DNA from: Cupriavidus sp. U2
GTDB lineage: Bacteria > Pseudomonadota > Gammaproteobacteria > Burkholderiales > Burkholderiaceae
Direction: 5' to 3'
DNA length: 64,000 nt
Assembly (NCBI RefSeq): GCF_009663685.2
Contig: NZ_RCOG02000027.1
Coordinates: 426,348-490,347, forward strand
Shown piece after piece: positions 16,384 to 24,410 of the stretch. The translations under genes were made by a program, and so were the position numbers. A model generated the notes under the pieces. That model worked only from the letters and a program-made list of their open reading frames with translations, searched no databases and was not told the DNA's origin. Each line of letters opens with the position of its first letter. Position 1 is the stretch's first letter.

Positions 16384-17127
16384 ATGAAAGCCGTGCTTGC
16401 CCACATCATGCGCAGAAAGCTGGCGTATGCGGAACTGCCGCTGTTCGTGCATATGCGCGACGAAAGCCTGCCCCCGAAGATTCGGCTCAGCTTCATGCGC
16501 GGCTTCGCATTTTTCGTCATGGCCTTCGGCGACCTGAACCGCCACGTGCTACGCCGGTCGCCGCCATGCGACACCTGGCAGGAACAGGTCAACCTTCATA
16601 CCTTCGAAGACGACCATCACTGGCCGTGGTATCTGGAGGATTTCGAGACGCTGGGCTGGGACCGCGTCACCACCACCACCGACGCGATGCGCGAGCTCTG
16701 GAGCGACGATACCTGCCGCTGCCGCGTCCTGATGTACGACCTGTGCGCGATCGTCGCCGATGCCCACGGCCCCGAGCGCCTCGCCGTGATCGAAGCCATC
16801 GAGGAAACCGGCCATGTGCTGTTCTCGCTTACCACGCCGCTCGCGGACGCGCTCCAGGCGCGCCTGGGCGCCGAGCTGCGCTACCTGGGCGCTTACCATC
16901 TCGCGCTCGAATCCGGCCATATGCAGCACGCCGACCATTGGGCGCTGGCAGCCATCGCGCTGTCAGACGCGCAGCGGCAGCACTGCATGGCGCTGGTGGA
17001 CAGGGTGTTCGACGCCTTCGCCCTGTGGACGCACGAGGCCGACGACCAGATCCACCGCGCGGCCGCCCTTGCCGCCCGGCCGTACCCGGCGACGATCCGA
17101 TCGGTGAGCGCGGGCAGTTCATCGTGA
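16384..17127 (+). CDS. haem-oxygenase-fold protein, possible di-metal oxidase
   Basis: 247 aa, start set by GGAGA about 8 nt before the ATG. The protein is predicted all-helical. Clusters of possible metal ligands recur at the spacing of the TenA/PqqC/haem-oxygenase-like fold: H72-x2-E75-D-x-H78-H79, E140/E141-x-x-H144 and H172-x3-E176-x-x-H179. Members of this fold with such Glu/His sets are di-iron oxidases. Others are thiaminases or haem oxygenases. It lacks the N-terminal pattern of a normal haem oxygenase, so I do not call it bphO. The gene has its own promoter and a hairpin behind it. Function unassigned. Confidence 0.6.
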   Translation: MKAVLAHIMRRKLAYAELPLFVHMRDESLPPKIRLSFMRGFAFFVMAFGDLNRHVLRRSPPCDTWQEQVNLHTFEDDHHWPWYLEDFETLGWDRVTTTTDAMRELWSDDTCRCRVLMYDLCAIVADAHGPERLAVIEAIEETGHVLFSLTTPLADALQARLGAELRYLGAYHLALESGHMQHADHWALAAIALSDAQRQHCMALVDRVFDAFALWTHEADDQIHRAAALAARPYPATIRSVSAGSSS

Positions 17128-17223
17128 TTTCCACCGGCCCGACGCTCACGGTGGCCTGCAAGGTGACGATCGCGTAACTGGGCACGGTGCGCGCGCGGTG
17201 CGGGCAAGCGGCGGCTCCGCAGC

Positions 17224-17240
17224 AACCCGAAGCGGGTTTT
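17224..17240 (+). terminator. short intrinsic terminator-like hairpin
   Basis: AACCCG (17224-17229), loop AAG, CGGGTT (17233-17238), then two more T. A compact hairpin about 100 nt after the haem-oxygenase-fold gene and just upstream of the AraC-type promoter of the next operon. Confidence 0.45.
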
Positions 17241-17247
17241 CCCGCAC

Positions 17248-17312
17248 TGTCCCGTCAAGCAAAACGGATGTCCCGATAAGTCAAACCGTCAACCGTCATT
17301 CCCCGATACTTC
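17248..17312 (+). promoter_or_regulatory. AraC-type activated promoter P1 (MFS/hydrolase/porin side)
   Basis: Direct repeats TGTCCC at 17248-17253 and 17269-17274 (21 bp apart), GTCAAA at 17280-17285, and CCGATACTTC at 17303-17312 containing a -10-like GATACT. A promoter at 21803-21867 has the same four elements at exactly the same spacings (21, 11 and 34 bp). This is the geometry of two tandem AraC subunits next to a promoter with a poor -35. Confidence 0.6.
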
Positions 17313-17394
17313 GCTGGGTCGCGGCCACTCCGCGGCTAGCCAGCAGGCCCCCGGCATTGTGCGGGGCGCGGCTGAGAATATCAGGAGACGGTTC

Positions 17395-18717
17395 ATGTCG
17401 GGACTTCGTATTTCACGTCCTCAAGTTTTTGTCAGCGCACCGAGCGCCCGGGCTTCACGCTTTTACCCGTGGCTGGTCTTTGCGCTGAGCTTTGGCCTGC
17501 TGCTGTCCGACTACATGTCGCGGCAGGTACTCAACGCACTGTTTCCGCTGCTGAAGGCGGAATGGGCGCTCACCGATGCCAATCTTGGCGCGCTGGGCGG
17601 TGTCGTGGCGCTGATGGTGGGCGTGCTCACCCTGCCGCTTTCGATCCTGGCTGACCGCTGGGACCGCGTGCGCAGCCTGACGCTGATGGCCGCGCTCTGG
17701 AGCCTGGCAACGCTGGGCTGCGCCATCGCCAACTCGTTCGGCGAAATGTTCATCGCCCGGCTCTTCGTCGGGATCGGCGAGGCGGCCTACGGCAGCGTCG
17801 GCATCGCGCTGGTGCTGTCGGTCTTTCCGCGCCATCTGCGCGCCAGCCTCAGCGCCGCGTTCATTGCCGGCGGCGCATTCGGCTCGGTGCTTGGCATGGC
17901 GCTGGGCGGCGTGATCTCGGCACATTTCGGCTGGCGTATCGCGTTTGTCAGCATGGCCCTGTTCGGCCTGGTGATGGTGGGCTTCTACCGCCTGCTGGTC
18001 ACCGAGGAGCGCCTGAAGCTTCAACGCGAGGCGCTCAATGAACAGGCTGCCGAGGAACCCCGCCTGGGCCCGATGCCGCTGCGCGCACTGTGCAGCGCCC
18101 TGGTGGCGTCGCGATCGATCATCTGCGCCTATGTCGGCAGCGCCCTGCAGCTGTTTGTGATGGGTTCGCTGCTGGCCTGGATGCCCAGCTTCCTGGGCCG
18201 CTACTACGGCCTGGCCACGGCGCAAGCCGGCCTGGGCGCCGCTTGCTTCGTCCTGGTGGGTGGTGCCGGCATGATCATGTGCGGCGCGCTGACCGACCGC
18301 GTGGCACGCCACGCCCCGGCACGCAAATGGCTGATGGCCGTCACATACAGCGTGCTGTGCTTCGCACTGCTTGGCACCGCGTTCCACCTTCAGGCAGGCA
18401 CCGCGCAACTGGCCCTGATCGCCGGGGGCATGATGCTCGCAGGCGGCAGCGCCGGCCCGGCCAGCGCCGCCGTGGCCAACCTGACCGATCCCCGCATCCA
18501 TGCCAGCGCGTTCGCCACGCTGACGCTGGTGAACAACCTGCTCGGCCTGGCGCCGGGGCCCTTCTTCACCGGCCTGATGGCTGACCACATCGGTCTGGCA
18601 GGCGCGCTGCAGTGGATGCCCGTTGCCGGCCTGATTGCCGCGATCTGCTTCCTGCTCGGCCGCCGCACCTATACCGCGGACCTGCAACGCCTGGCACAAC
18701 GCCGCGCCGCAGCCTGA
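17395..18717 (+). CDS. MFS transporter (spinster/organic anion type)
   Basis: 440 aa, start at the ATG 8 nt after AGGAG. Twelve membrane segments, with the MFS signature LADRWDRVRSLTLMAALWS after TM2 and a central loop near 200-235. The N-terminus SYDMSRQ-like (LLLSDYMSRQVLNALFP) is common in transporters placed with catabolic genes. It is the first gene after promoter P1, followed by the hydrolase (30 nt) and porin. I infer uptake of the compound handled by the cluster. Substrate unknown. Confidence 0.85.
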   Translation: MSGLRISRPQVFVSAPSARASRFYPWLVFALSFGLLLSDYMSRQVLNALFPLLKAEWALTDANLGALGGVVALMVGVLTLPLSILADRWDRVRSLTLMAALWSLATLGCAIANSFGEMFIARLFVGIGEAAYGSVGIALVLSVFPRHLRASLSAAFIAGGAFGSVLGMALGGVISAHFGWRIAFVSMALFGLVMVGFYRLLVTEERLKLQREALNEQAAEEPRLGPMPLRALCSALVASRSIICAYVGSALQLFVMGSLLAWMPSFLGRYYGLATAQAGLGAACFVLVGGAGMIMCGALTDRVARHAPARKWLMAVTYSVLCFALLGTAFHLQAGTAQLALIAGGMMLAGGSAGPASAAVANLTDPRIHASAFATLTLVNNLLGLAPGPFFTGLMADHIGLAGALQWMPVAGLIAAICFLLGRRTYTADLQRLAQRRAAA

Positions 18718-18747
18718 CCGCGCATCCCCCAACACGCAAGCGATTCA

Positions 18748-19341
18748 ATGATGTTCTTGTCCCCCGAAATCACCGTACTGCTGGTGCCAGGGCTGCGCGA
18801 CCACGTGGCCGACCACTGGCAGACCCTGCTGCAAGCCGAACTGGAGGCACAAGGCCAGAACGTGGCATCCGTGCAGCCGCTGGAACACCACAAGCTCAGC
18901 TGCGCCGCGCGCATGGTCGCCCTCGACCAGGCCATCGCCGCCATCGACGGACCGGTCGTGCTGGGCGCCCACAGCGCCGGCGTGCTGATCACCGTGCACT
19001 GGGCCCGGCACCTGCACGGCCGCGTGCCGGCCGGCAAGATCCGTGGCGCGCTGCTGGCCACGCCCGCCGACCTGGAAACGCCGATGCCTCCGGGCTATCC
19101 GGAAGTGGCCACGCTGGATCAGAACGGCTGGCTGCCGGTGCCACGTCAGGCGCTGCCGTTTCCGTCGTTGCTCGCGGCCAGCCGCAACGATCCGCTGGCC
19201 TCGTACGAGCGCGCCACCGCCATGGCCCGGGACTGGGGCAGCGAACTGGTCGATCTCGGCCAGGTGGGCCACCTGAACCCTGCGGCCGGCTTCGGGCCAT
19301 GGCCGGAAGCCATGGCGCTGCTGGCACGGCTGGCGCGCTGA
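18748..19341 (+). CDS. RBBP9/YdeN family alpha/beta hydrolase
   Basis: 197 aa, the usual length for this small serine-hydrolase family. The nucleophile elbow GAHSAG holds Ser76, and the likely acid and base are Asp148 (SRNDP) and His175 (QVGHLNP). The VPGLRDHVADHWQ start forms the oxyanion loop. No signal peptide, so cytoplasmic. It is 30 nt after the MFS gene and probably co-transcribed from P1. Physiological substrates of the family are mostly unknown, and a role in the pathway of this cluster is only inferred. Confidence 0.85.
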   Translation: MMFLSPEITVLLVPGLRDHVADHWQTLLQAELEAQGQNVASVQPLEHHKLSCAARMVALDQAIAAIDGPVVLGAHSAGVLITVHWARHLHGRVPAGKIRGALLATPADLETPMPPGYPEVATLDQNGWLPVPRQALPFPSLLAASRNDPLASYERATAMARDWGSELVDLGQVGHLNPAAGFGPWPEAMALLARLAR

Positions 19342-19468
19342 ACCGCGGCACCACAGCACCACAGCAGGAAGCGGCCCAGGCCGCGACACAACAACATTTT
19401 CACAACACCGTAGTACCCATTCCGACGGGAACCCCCACTACACAAGACGTAAAAAAGGAGACTGTTTC

Positions 19469-20659
19469 ATGAAGCTCAAGGGCATGGCCGTAGCCGCATT
19501 GTTCGCCTGTACCGGCAGCGCATTCGCGCAATCCACCGTCACGCTGTACGGCGTGATCGACGCAAGCGTGGAATACGCGAACCACGTTGCCCCGTACTCG
19601 GCGGCAGGCTTTACCCCGAATCCGGGCGCCGGCGACACGGTGTATCGCATGAACTCGGGCGGCCTGTCCGGTTCGCGCTGGGGTCTGCGCGGCACCGAGG
19701 ATCTGGGCAACGGCCTGAAGAGCCTGTTCGTGCTGGAAAGCGGCTTCAGCGGCGACAACGGCACCATGCAGCAGAGCGGCCGCCTGTTCGGTCGCCAGGC
19801 ATTCGTTGGCCTGCAGCACCAGACGTTCGGCCAGATCACGCTGGGCCGCCAGTACACGTCGCTGTTCGCGGCGATGGCCAACTTCATGCCGACGGCCTAC
19901 GCCACGCAGTACGAGCCGGCGGCTTTCATGGCTGGCAACAACTTCCGCGAGGACAACGTGCTGGCCTACAACGGCACGTTCGGCCCGCTGACGGCCATGG
20001 CCCACTTTTCGTTCGGCGCGGGCGTCCCCAACCTGCCGGCCGGCACGATCGCGTTCGGCGGCAACGGCGAGGTGCCGGGTGCCTTCCGTCGCGACAATGC
20101 CTTCGGTGCGGCCGCGGTGTACTCGGCCGGCCCGTTCGGCGCGGCCATTGCCTATGACCAGTGGAATCCGTCGATCAACAACGTGGCCGGCGTCTACCAG
20201 GGCAACACCGCCACGCTGAAGAAGGCTTCGGTGGCGGCCAGCTACACGATTGGCGCGGTCGCCAAGATCATGGGCGGCTACCGCTGGGGCAAGGCCGAGA
20301 ACAACGCCACGAACGCCCAGATCCAGCGCGACGACTACTACTGGATCGGTGTGAACTACCAGGTGACGCCGGCCATTGGCCTGACGCTGGAATACGACTA
20401 CGACGACCTCAAGCGCGACTACTTCAACCGGACCAATGCGCCGAATCCGTGGCAGGTTGCCTTTGTGGCCAACTACGCGTTCTCGAAGCGCACGGATCTG
20501 TACCTGAGCACGGCCTACGCCAAGCATGCCGGCCTGACCCTCGATGGCGCCAACACCAACCAGCTGGCATCGACCGGTGCCACGGGCAACAGCTACATCC
20601 TGGGCAACGGCCAGAGCAGCATGGTCGGGGTCAGCCTCGGCATCCGCCACAAGTTCTGA
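19469..20659 (+). CDS. general porin, Gram-negative betaproteobacterial type
   Basis: 396 aa. Signal peptide 1-20 ending AFAQ, then STVTLYGVIDASVEY, the standard first strand of Burkholderiales trimeric porins, with the GLSGSRWGLRG and LFGRQAFVGL segments and a terminal phenylalanine (GIRHKF) for barrel assembly. A strong AAAAAAGGAGA precedes the ATG. A small GCGGCC-CA-GGCCGC hairpin lies before the leader. Two hairpins follow the gene. Its position between transporter, AraC regulator and catabolic genes suggests a dedicated outer-membrane entry route. Confidence 0.93.
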   Translation: MKLKGMAVAALFACTGSAFAQSTVTLYGVIDASVEYANHVAPYSAAGFTPNPGAGDTVYRMNSGGLSGSRWGLRGTEDLGNGLKSLFVLESGFSGDNGTMQQSGRLFGRQAFVGLQHQTFGQITLGRQYTSLFAAMANFMPTAYATQYEPAAFMAGNNFREDNVLAYNGTFGPLTAMAHFSFGAGVPNLPAGTIAFGGNGEVPGAFRRDNAFGAAAVYSAGPFGAAIAYDQWNPSINNVAGVYQGNTATLKKASVAASYTIGAVAKIMGGYRWGKAENNATNAQIQRDDYYWIGVNYQVTPAIGLTLEYDYDDLKRDYFNRTNAPNPWQVAFVANYAFSKRTDLYLSTAYAKHAGLTLDGANTNQLASTGATGNSYILGNGQSSMVGVSLGIRHKF

Positions 20660-20679
20660 TCATGTAGGGATCGGCACAG

Positions 20680-20711
20680 CCGGACGGGATACTCCTGCAG
20701 CCGCCGTCCGG
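20680..20711 (+). terminator. first hairpin behind the porin gene
   Basis: CCGGACGG (20680-20687) and CCGTCCGG (20704-20711) are perfect arms around 16 nt. No T-run. Likely 3'-end protection ahead of the true terminator. Confidence 0.45.
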
Positions 20712-20728
20712 TCGTGTCGAGCTTCGTT

Positions 20729-20766
20729 TGGCCACCCCGGCGTGCGCGCTGGCGTGGCCATTTTTT
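20729..20766 (+). terminator. intrinsic terminator of the porin transcript
   Basis: TGGCCAC (20729-20735) pairs with GTGGCCA (20754-20760), followed at once by six T (20761-20766). It reaches the last codon of the convergent AraC gene. Confidence 0.8.
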
Positions 20767-21787
20767 ATGGCGCCGGCGCCTTGTCCGCCTGTGCCTGCCG
20801 CGCCCGCCACTTCGATACGCTGCAGCCGTACTGCGCGCCGAACCAGCGCGAGAACGCGCTCAGCGACGAGAAGCCCAGCAGCGTGGCCACCTCGGACAGC
20901 GGGCGTGCGCGGTTCTCGATATAGCGCGTGGCCAGGCTGGCCCGTGCGTCGTTGAGGATGTCCGAATAGGTGACGCCGTCCTGTGCCAGCCAGCGATGCA
21001 CGGTGCGCCGGTCCACGTTGAGCTGCTGGGCCACACGGTCGACCGAGCACATGCCGCTGGGCAGCAGCGCATGCACGAGCTTGCGCACCTTGTCGGTCAT
21101 GCTGGTGTCAGCCTGCGCCAGCAGCGTGCCCAGGTAGAGCTTGACCTGCTGCGCCATGACGGGATCGTAGGACGGCAGCGGCGCTTCCAGGTCTTTGGCC
21201 ACGCAGACAATGCCGTCGAAATCCTGCCCGTAAAGCGCCGGCATGCCGAACACGCGCATGCAGGCGGCCTGGCTGTCGGGTGCCCCATGCGTGAAGCAGA
21301 TGCTGCGCGGACGCCAGGCCGGGCCCAGGAACAGCGTCAGCATGCGGAACATCACGCCCGCCGCCAGTTCGGTGGCCTGGCGCAGGCTTCCCGGGGTGTC
21401 GCTAAGGATATGCAGGCGGATCAGCACCACGTCGTCCACATCTTCCACCCGCATGACCAGCGCCTCGTTCTGCAGGCCCATGTAGCGGACCATCGACTCC
21501 AGCGCGCGGCGCAGCGTGGGTTCCTCGCGCACCACGAAGGCCAGGGGGCCGAGGTTCGCGAACGGGCGCAGTTCGGCCATGCGCAGGCCGAAATCGTCCA
21601 CCTTCGCGGCGCTGGCCGAGGCCTCCAGCAGCTTGCCCACCAGCGCGGCGGGGATGCGGATGTCGGGATCCAGCAACGCGTTGCGGCTGATGCGTGCGGC
21701 ACGCAGCATCTGGTGGGGGTCGAGCCCGACCGCCCGTGCCACATCCACGTAGTTGGTAAGGCTGGCACTGCGCAGAAAGTAGGACAT
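20765..21787 (-). CDS. AraC family regulator with arabinose-binding-type N-terminal domain
   Basis: 340 aa from the ATG at 21787, preceded by AGGGAAAA. The TTG at 21811 is rejected. The N-terminal half (about 1-230) is the OruR/ArgR-like domain found with many catabolic operons. The C-terminal AraC double helix-turn-helix holds VDRRTVHRWLAQDG and LGFSSLSAFSRWFGAQYG. It is divergent from the beta-keto acid cleavage enzyme. The 21-bp direct repeats in that intergenic region recur before the MFS operon at 17248, so this protein probably activates both. Confidence 0.9.
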   Translation of the reverse strand: MSYFLRSASLTNYVDVARAVGLDPHQMLRAARISRNALLDPDIRIPAALVGKLLEASASAAKVDDFGLRMAELRPFANLGPLAFVVREEPTLRRALESMVRYMGLQNEALVMRVEDVDDVVLIRLHILSDTPGSLRQATELAAGVMFRMLTLFLGPAWRPRSICFTHGAPDSQAACMRVFGMPALYGQDFDGIVCVAKDLEAPLPSYDPVMAQQVKLYLGTLLAQADTSMTDKVRKLVHALLPSGMCSVDRVAQQLNVDRRTVHRWLAQDGVTYSDILNDARASLATRYIENRARPLSEVATLLGFSSLSAFSRWFGAQYGCSVSKWRARQAQADKAPAP

Positions 21788-21802
21788 CGCGTTTTCCCTG
21801 AC

Positions 21803-21867
21803 TGTCCCCAAATGTAAATCGAGCGTCCCCGATCGTCAAATTGCGGCGCACCGTTCGCCGATACTTC
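21803..21867 (+). promoter_or_regulatory. AraC-type activated promoter P2 (beta-keto acid cleavage side)
   Basis: TGTCCC at 21803-21808 and CGTCCC at 21824-21829 (21 bp apart), GTCAAA at 21835-21840 and CCGATACTTC at 21858-21867. All offsets are identical to those of P1. It lies in the divergent region between the AraC gene and the DUF849 gene. Confidence 0.62.
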
Positions 21868-21903
21868 CATCACCGCAGCACGCACCCTACATAGGAGACC
21901 AAC

Positions 21904-22962
21904 ATGCAATTCCTCGACGATTCCCTGCATCCGGAAAACATGGACAAGGTGGTCATCACCGTGGCCCCGTACGGCCCCGAGTGGATGCCCGAAGATTTCC
22001 CGGAAGACATTCCGGTCACCATGGAAGAACAGATCCAGAAGGCCGTCGACTGCTACAACGCCGGCGCCACCGTGCTGCACCTGCACGTGCGCGAACTGGA
22101 CGGCAAGGGCTCCAAGCGCCTGTCCAAGTTCAACGAACTGATCGCCGGCGTGCGTGCCGCGGTGCCCGACATGATCATCCAGGTGGGCGGCTCGATCTCG
22201 TTCGCCCCGGAAGACGAAGGGCAGGCCGCCGTATGGCTGTCGGACGATACGCGCCACATGCTGGCCGATCTGAACCCCGCCCCAGACCAGGTCACCGTGG
22301 CGATCAACACCACGCAGATGAACATCATGGAACTGCTGTACCCCGAGTACCTGGCCGGCACGTCGCTGTCGAACCCGGCGTACATCGAGGCGTACCGCGA
22401 GATGACCGTGCCGGCCGGCCCGGGCTGGGTGGAAGAGCACCTGCGCCGCCTGTCGAACGCGGGCATCCAGCCGCACTTCCAGCTGACCGGCATGCACGCC
22501 CTGGAAACGCTCGAACGCATGGTGCGTGCCGGCGCCTACAAGGGCCCGCTGAACCTGACCTGGATCGGCATCGGCGGCGGTTTCGACGGCCCGAACCCGT
22601 TCAACTTCTTCAACTTCATCCACCGCGCGCCGGACGGCTGCACGCTGACCGCCGAATCGCTGCTCAAGAACGTGCTGCCGTTCAACATGATGGCGATGGC
22701 GATGGGCCTGCACCCGCGCTGCGGCATCGAGGACACCATCATCGACCAGCACGGCAACCGCATGACGTCGGTGCAGCAGATCGAGCAGTGCGTGCGCGTG
22801 GCGCACGAGCTGGGCCGCGAGATTGCCACGGGCAAGGAAGCGCGCGAGATCTATCGCATCGGCACCTGGTACGACAGCGTGGATGAAACGCTGGCGGCCC
22901 ACGGCATGCTGCCGAACCGCAAGTCCGGCCAGAAGAACCTGCCGCTGCGCCGCGCGGCCTGA
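21904..22962 (+). CDS. beta-keto acid cleavage enzyme (BKACE, DUF849)
   Basis: 352 aa with TAGGAGACC before the ATG. The fold begins KVVITVAPYG, and the zinc-binding pair is His59 and His61 in LHLHVRELDGKG. GLHPRCGIEDTI is the conserved C-terminal active-site edge. BKACE enzymes condense a beta-keto acid with acetyl-CoA to release acetoacetate and a new CoA ester. Characterised members act in lysine or carnitine breakdown. This one has longer inserts (PEWMPEDFPEDIPVT near 25-40), so the substrate cannot be named. It is the first gene after promoter P2, and the AraC regulator is divergent. Confidence 0.88.
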   Translation: MQFLDDSLHPENMDKVVITVAPYGPEWMPEDFPEDIPVTMEEQIQKAVDCYNAGATVLHLHVRELDGKGSKRLSKFNELIAGVRAAVPDMIIQVGGSISFAPEDEGQAAVWLSDDTRHMLADLNPAPDQVTVAINTTQMNIMELLYPEYLAGTSLSNPAYIEAYREMTVPAGPGWVEEHLRRLSNAGIQPHFQLTGMHALETLERMVRAGAYKGPLNLTWIGIGGGFDGPNPFNFFNFIHRAPDGCTLTAESLLKNVLPFNMMAMAMGLHPRCGIEDTIIDQHGNRMTSVQQIEQCVRVAHELGREIATGKEAREIYRIGTWYDSVDETLAAHGMLPNRKSGQKNLPLRRAA

Positions 22963-22986
22963 GCCACCCCCTAGCCCACGACCGCC

Positions 22987-23187
22987 ATGTCGCAGACCAC
23001 CGATACCCGGCCTGCCAACCCTTGCATCAACATCTGCCGCATGGACAGTGCGCGCCGGTATTGCCAGGGATGCGGCCGGACTTCGACCGAAATCGGCCTG
23101 TGGGACGGCATGACCGACGCGCAGCGCGCCTTCATCATCGAGGCGCTGCCTGCGCGGCGCGGCCGACCGGCGGCAGGCCAGGCCTGA
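22987..23187 (+). CDS. DUF1289 small cysteine-rich protein
   Basis: 66 aa. Four cysteines in the pattern C13-x3-C17-x8-C26-x2-C29 with the family core NPCINICRMD and CQGCGRTSTEIGLW. The set looks like a metal-binding knuckle. It starts 24 nt after the BKACE stop and is probably in the same transcript. Function of the family is unknown. Confidence 0.85.
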   Translation: MSQTTDTRPANPCINICRMDSARRYCQGCGRTSTEIGLWDGMTDAQRAFIIEALPARRGRPAAGQA

Positions 23188-23347
23188 TCGCCCCAGCATT
23201 CCCGGCGACGCGCGGCACAATGTATGCGGTGCGCGCCGGCTGTTTCACCGGGTCTGCCGATTCCAACGCGACGACACGTTCCTCTACAGCCCAATGCGCG
23301 GGCAGGTCCGGCTTTCTATACCTACAAGACCTATCATGGAGACAAAG

Positions 23348-24325
23348 ATGCCGAACCAACCTGCCCCCCTTCGCATGCGCCGCGCGATCCTGGCGGCCAT
23401 CCTGACGCTGGCGATGCCGGCCGCCATGGCCTGGACCAGCAAGCCAGTGCGCGTGCTCGTGCCCGCGCCTGCCGGCGGCACCATGGATGTCATGGCGCGC
23501 GTGCTGGCCGAACAGCTGGCTGCCGACCTTGGGCAGTCCGTGGTGGTCGACAACAAGCCGGGCGGCGGCGGTGCCATCGCCATCAACACGATGCTGGCCG
23601 CGCCCGCCGATGGCCAGACCATCATGGTGACAGCCACCAATGTACTGACCGAAGTGCCGCAGGTGCAGAAGACGCCGTACGACACCATGAAGGACGTTCG
23701 TCCGCTGGCGGCGGTTGGCCGCTCGCGCATGGTGCTGGTCGGCGCGCCGAACCTGCCGGCCAAGGACCTCAAGAGCCTGATCGCGTACGCCAAGGCCAAT
23801 CCGGGCAAGCTCAGCTTTGCCTCGTACAGTGCGGGCACCGCATCGCACTACGCCGGCGCCATCATGAACCAGGAAGCCGGCATGGACCTGCAGCACGTGC
23901 CGTTCGCCGGCTCGGGCCCCGCACTGGCCCAGGTGATGGGCGGCCAGATCCCGCTGATGTATGACGGCATGGTGACCTCGCTGCCGATGATCCGCGCCGG
24001 CAAGCTGCAGCCCTACGCCGTGGCGTCCCGGACACGGTCGCCGCTGCTGCCGCAGGTGCCGACGTTTGCCGAGCAAGGCTACCCCGATATCGACTTCAGC
24101 AACTGGGTGGGCGTGATCGCGTCCGCGCAGATGCCGGCCGACGTGGCGCAGAAGATCCAGAGCGCGGTGTACAAGGCCGCGGCCAACCCCAAGGTACGCG
24201 AGCGCCTGGAGGCGCTCGGCTACGAGCCGATGCCGGCCCAGTCGCTACAGGACCTGAACCAGTCGCTGCACGCCGAATACGACCGCAACGCAGGCATCGT
24301 CAAGACGTTCAACATCAAGCCCTGA
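23348..24325 (+). CDS. Bug family (TctC-like) periplasmic substrate-binding protein
   Basis: 325 aa. The start at 23348 has GGAGACAAAG immediately upstream, so earlier in-frame codons are rejected. Residues 1-30 are a signal peptide. The mature part shows VRVLVPAPAGGTMDVMARVLA, GQSVVVDNKPGGGG and KAGKLSFASYSAGTASH-type Bug motifs. These proteins bind carboxylates or amides and usually work with TctAB permeases, or act as orphan sensors. No TctAB genes are nearby, although a separate MFS carrier is. Confidence 0.9.
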   Translation: MPNQPAPLRMRRAILAAILTLAMPAAMAWTSKPVRVLVPAPAGGTMDVMARVLAEQLAADLGQSVVVDNKPGGGGAIAINTMLAAPADGQTIMVTATNVLTEVPQVQKTPYDTMKDVRPLAAVGRSRMVLVGAPNLPAKDLKSLIAYAKANPGKLSFASYSAGTASHYAGAIMNQEAGMDLQHVPFAGSGPALAQVMGGQIPLMYDGMVTSLPMIRAGKLQPYAVASRTRSPLLPQVPTFAEQGYPDIDFSNWVGVIASAQMPADVAQKIQSAVYKAAANPKVRERLEALGYEPMPAQSLQDLNQSLHAEYDRNAGIVKTFNIKP

Positions 24326-24362
24326 CCGAATCTCCCCATCGTTTCGCAATCACAGGCCGTCA

Positions 24363-24410
24363 TTGCCACGGCCTGCCTCTTGTCCTATAGTTAGCTGCAT
24401 GGCTAACTAT
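24363..24410 (+). promoter_or_regulatory. ArsR-gene promoter with palindrome over the start codon
   Basis: TTGCCA (24363-24368), 17 bp, TATAGT (24386-24391), each five of six to consensus, predict transcription from about 24398, at or one base before the ATG. Arms ATAGTTAGC (24387-24395) and GCTAACTAT (24402-24410) form a perfect 9-bp inverted repeat with a 6-nt spacer that contains the ATG. The mRNA would be leaderless and the repressor site would cover -10, start site and start codon. Confidence 0.65.

Noticed and set aside
16384..17127. Possible haem oxygenase partner (bphO) for the bacteriophytochrome
   Set aside because: The helical fold is similar, but the N-terminal haem-ligand pattern of haem oxygenases is absent and the gene is 6 kb away with its own promoter.
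21421..23220. A 599-codon minus-strand frame across the AraC and BKACE genes
   Set aside because: Its end coincides in part with another frame of the AraC gene and the rest is antisense to BKACE. Composition is His/Arg/Gly-rich as in shadow frames.
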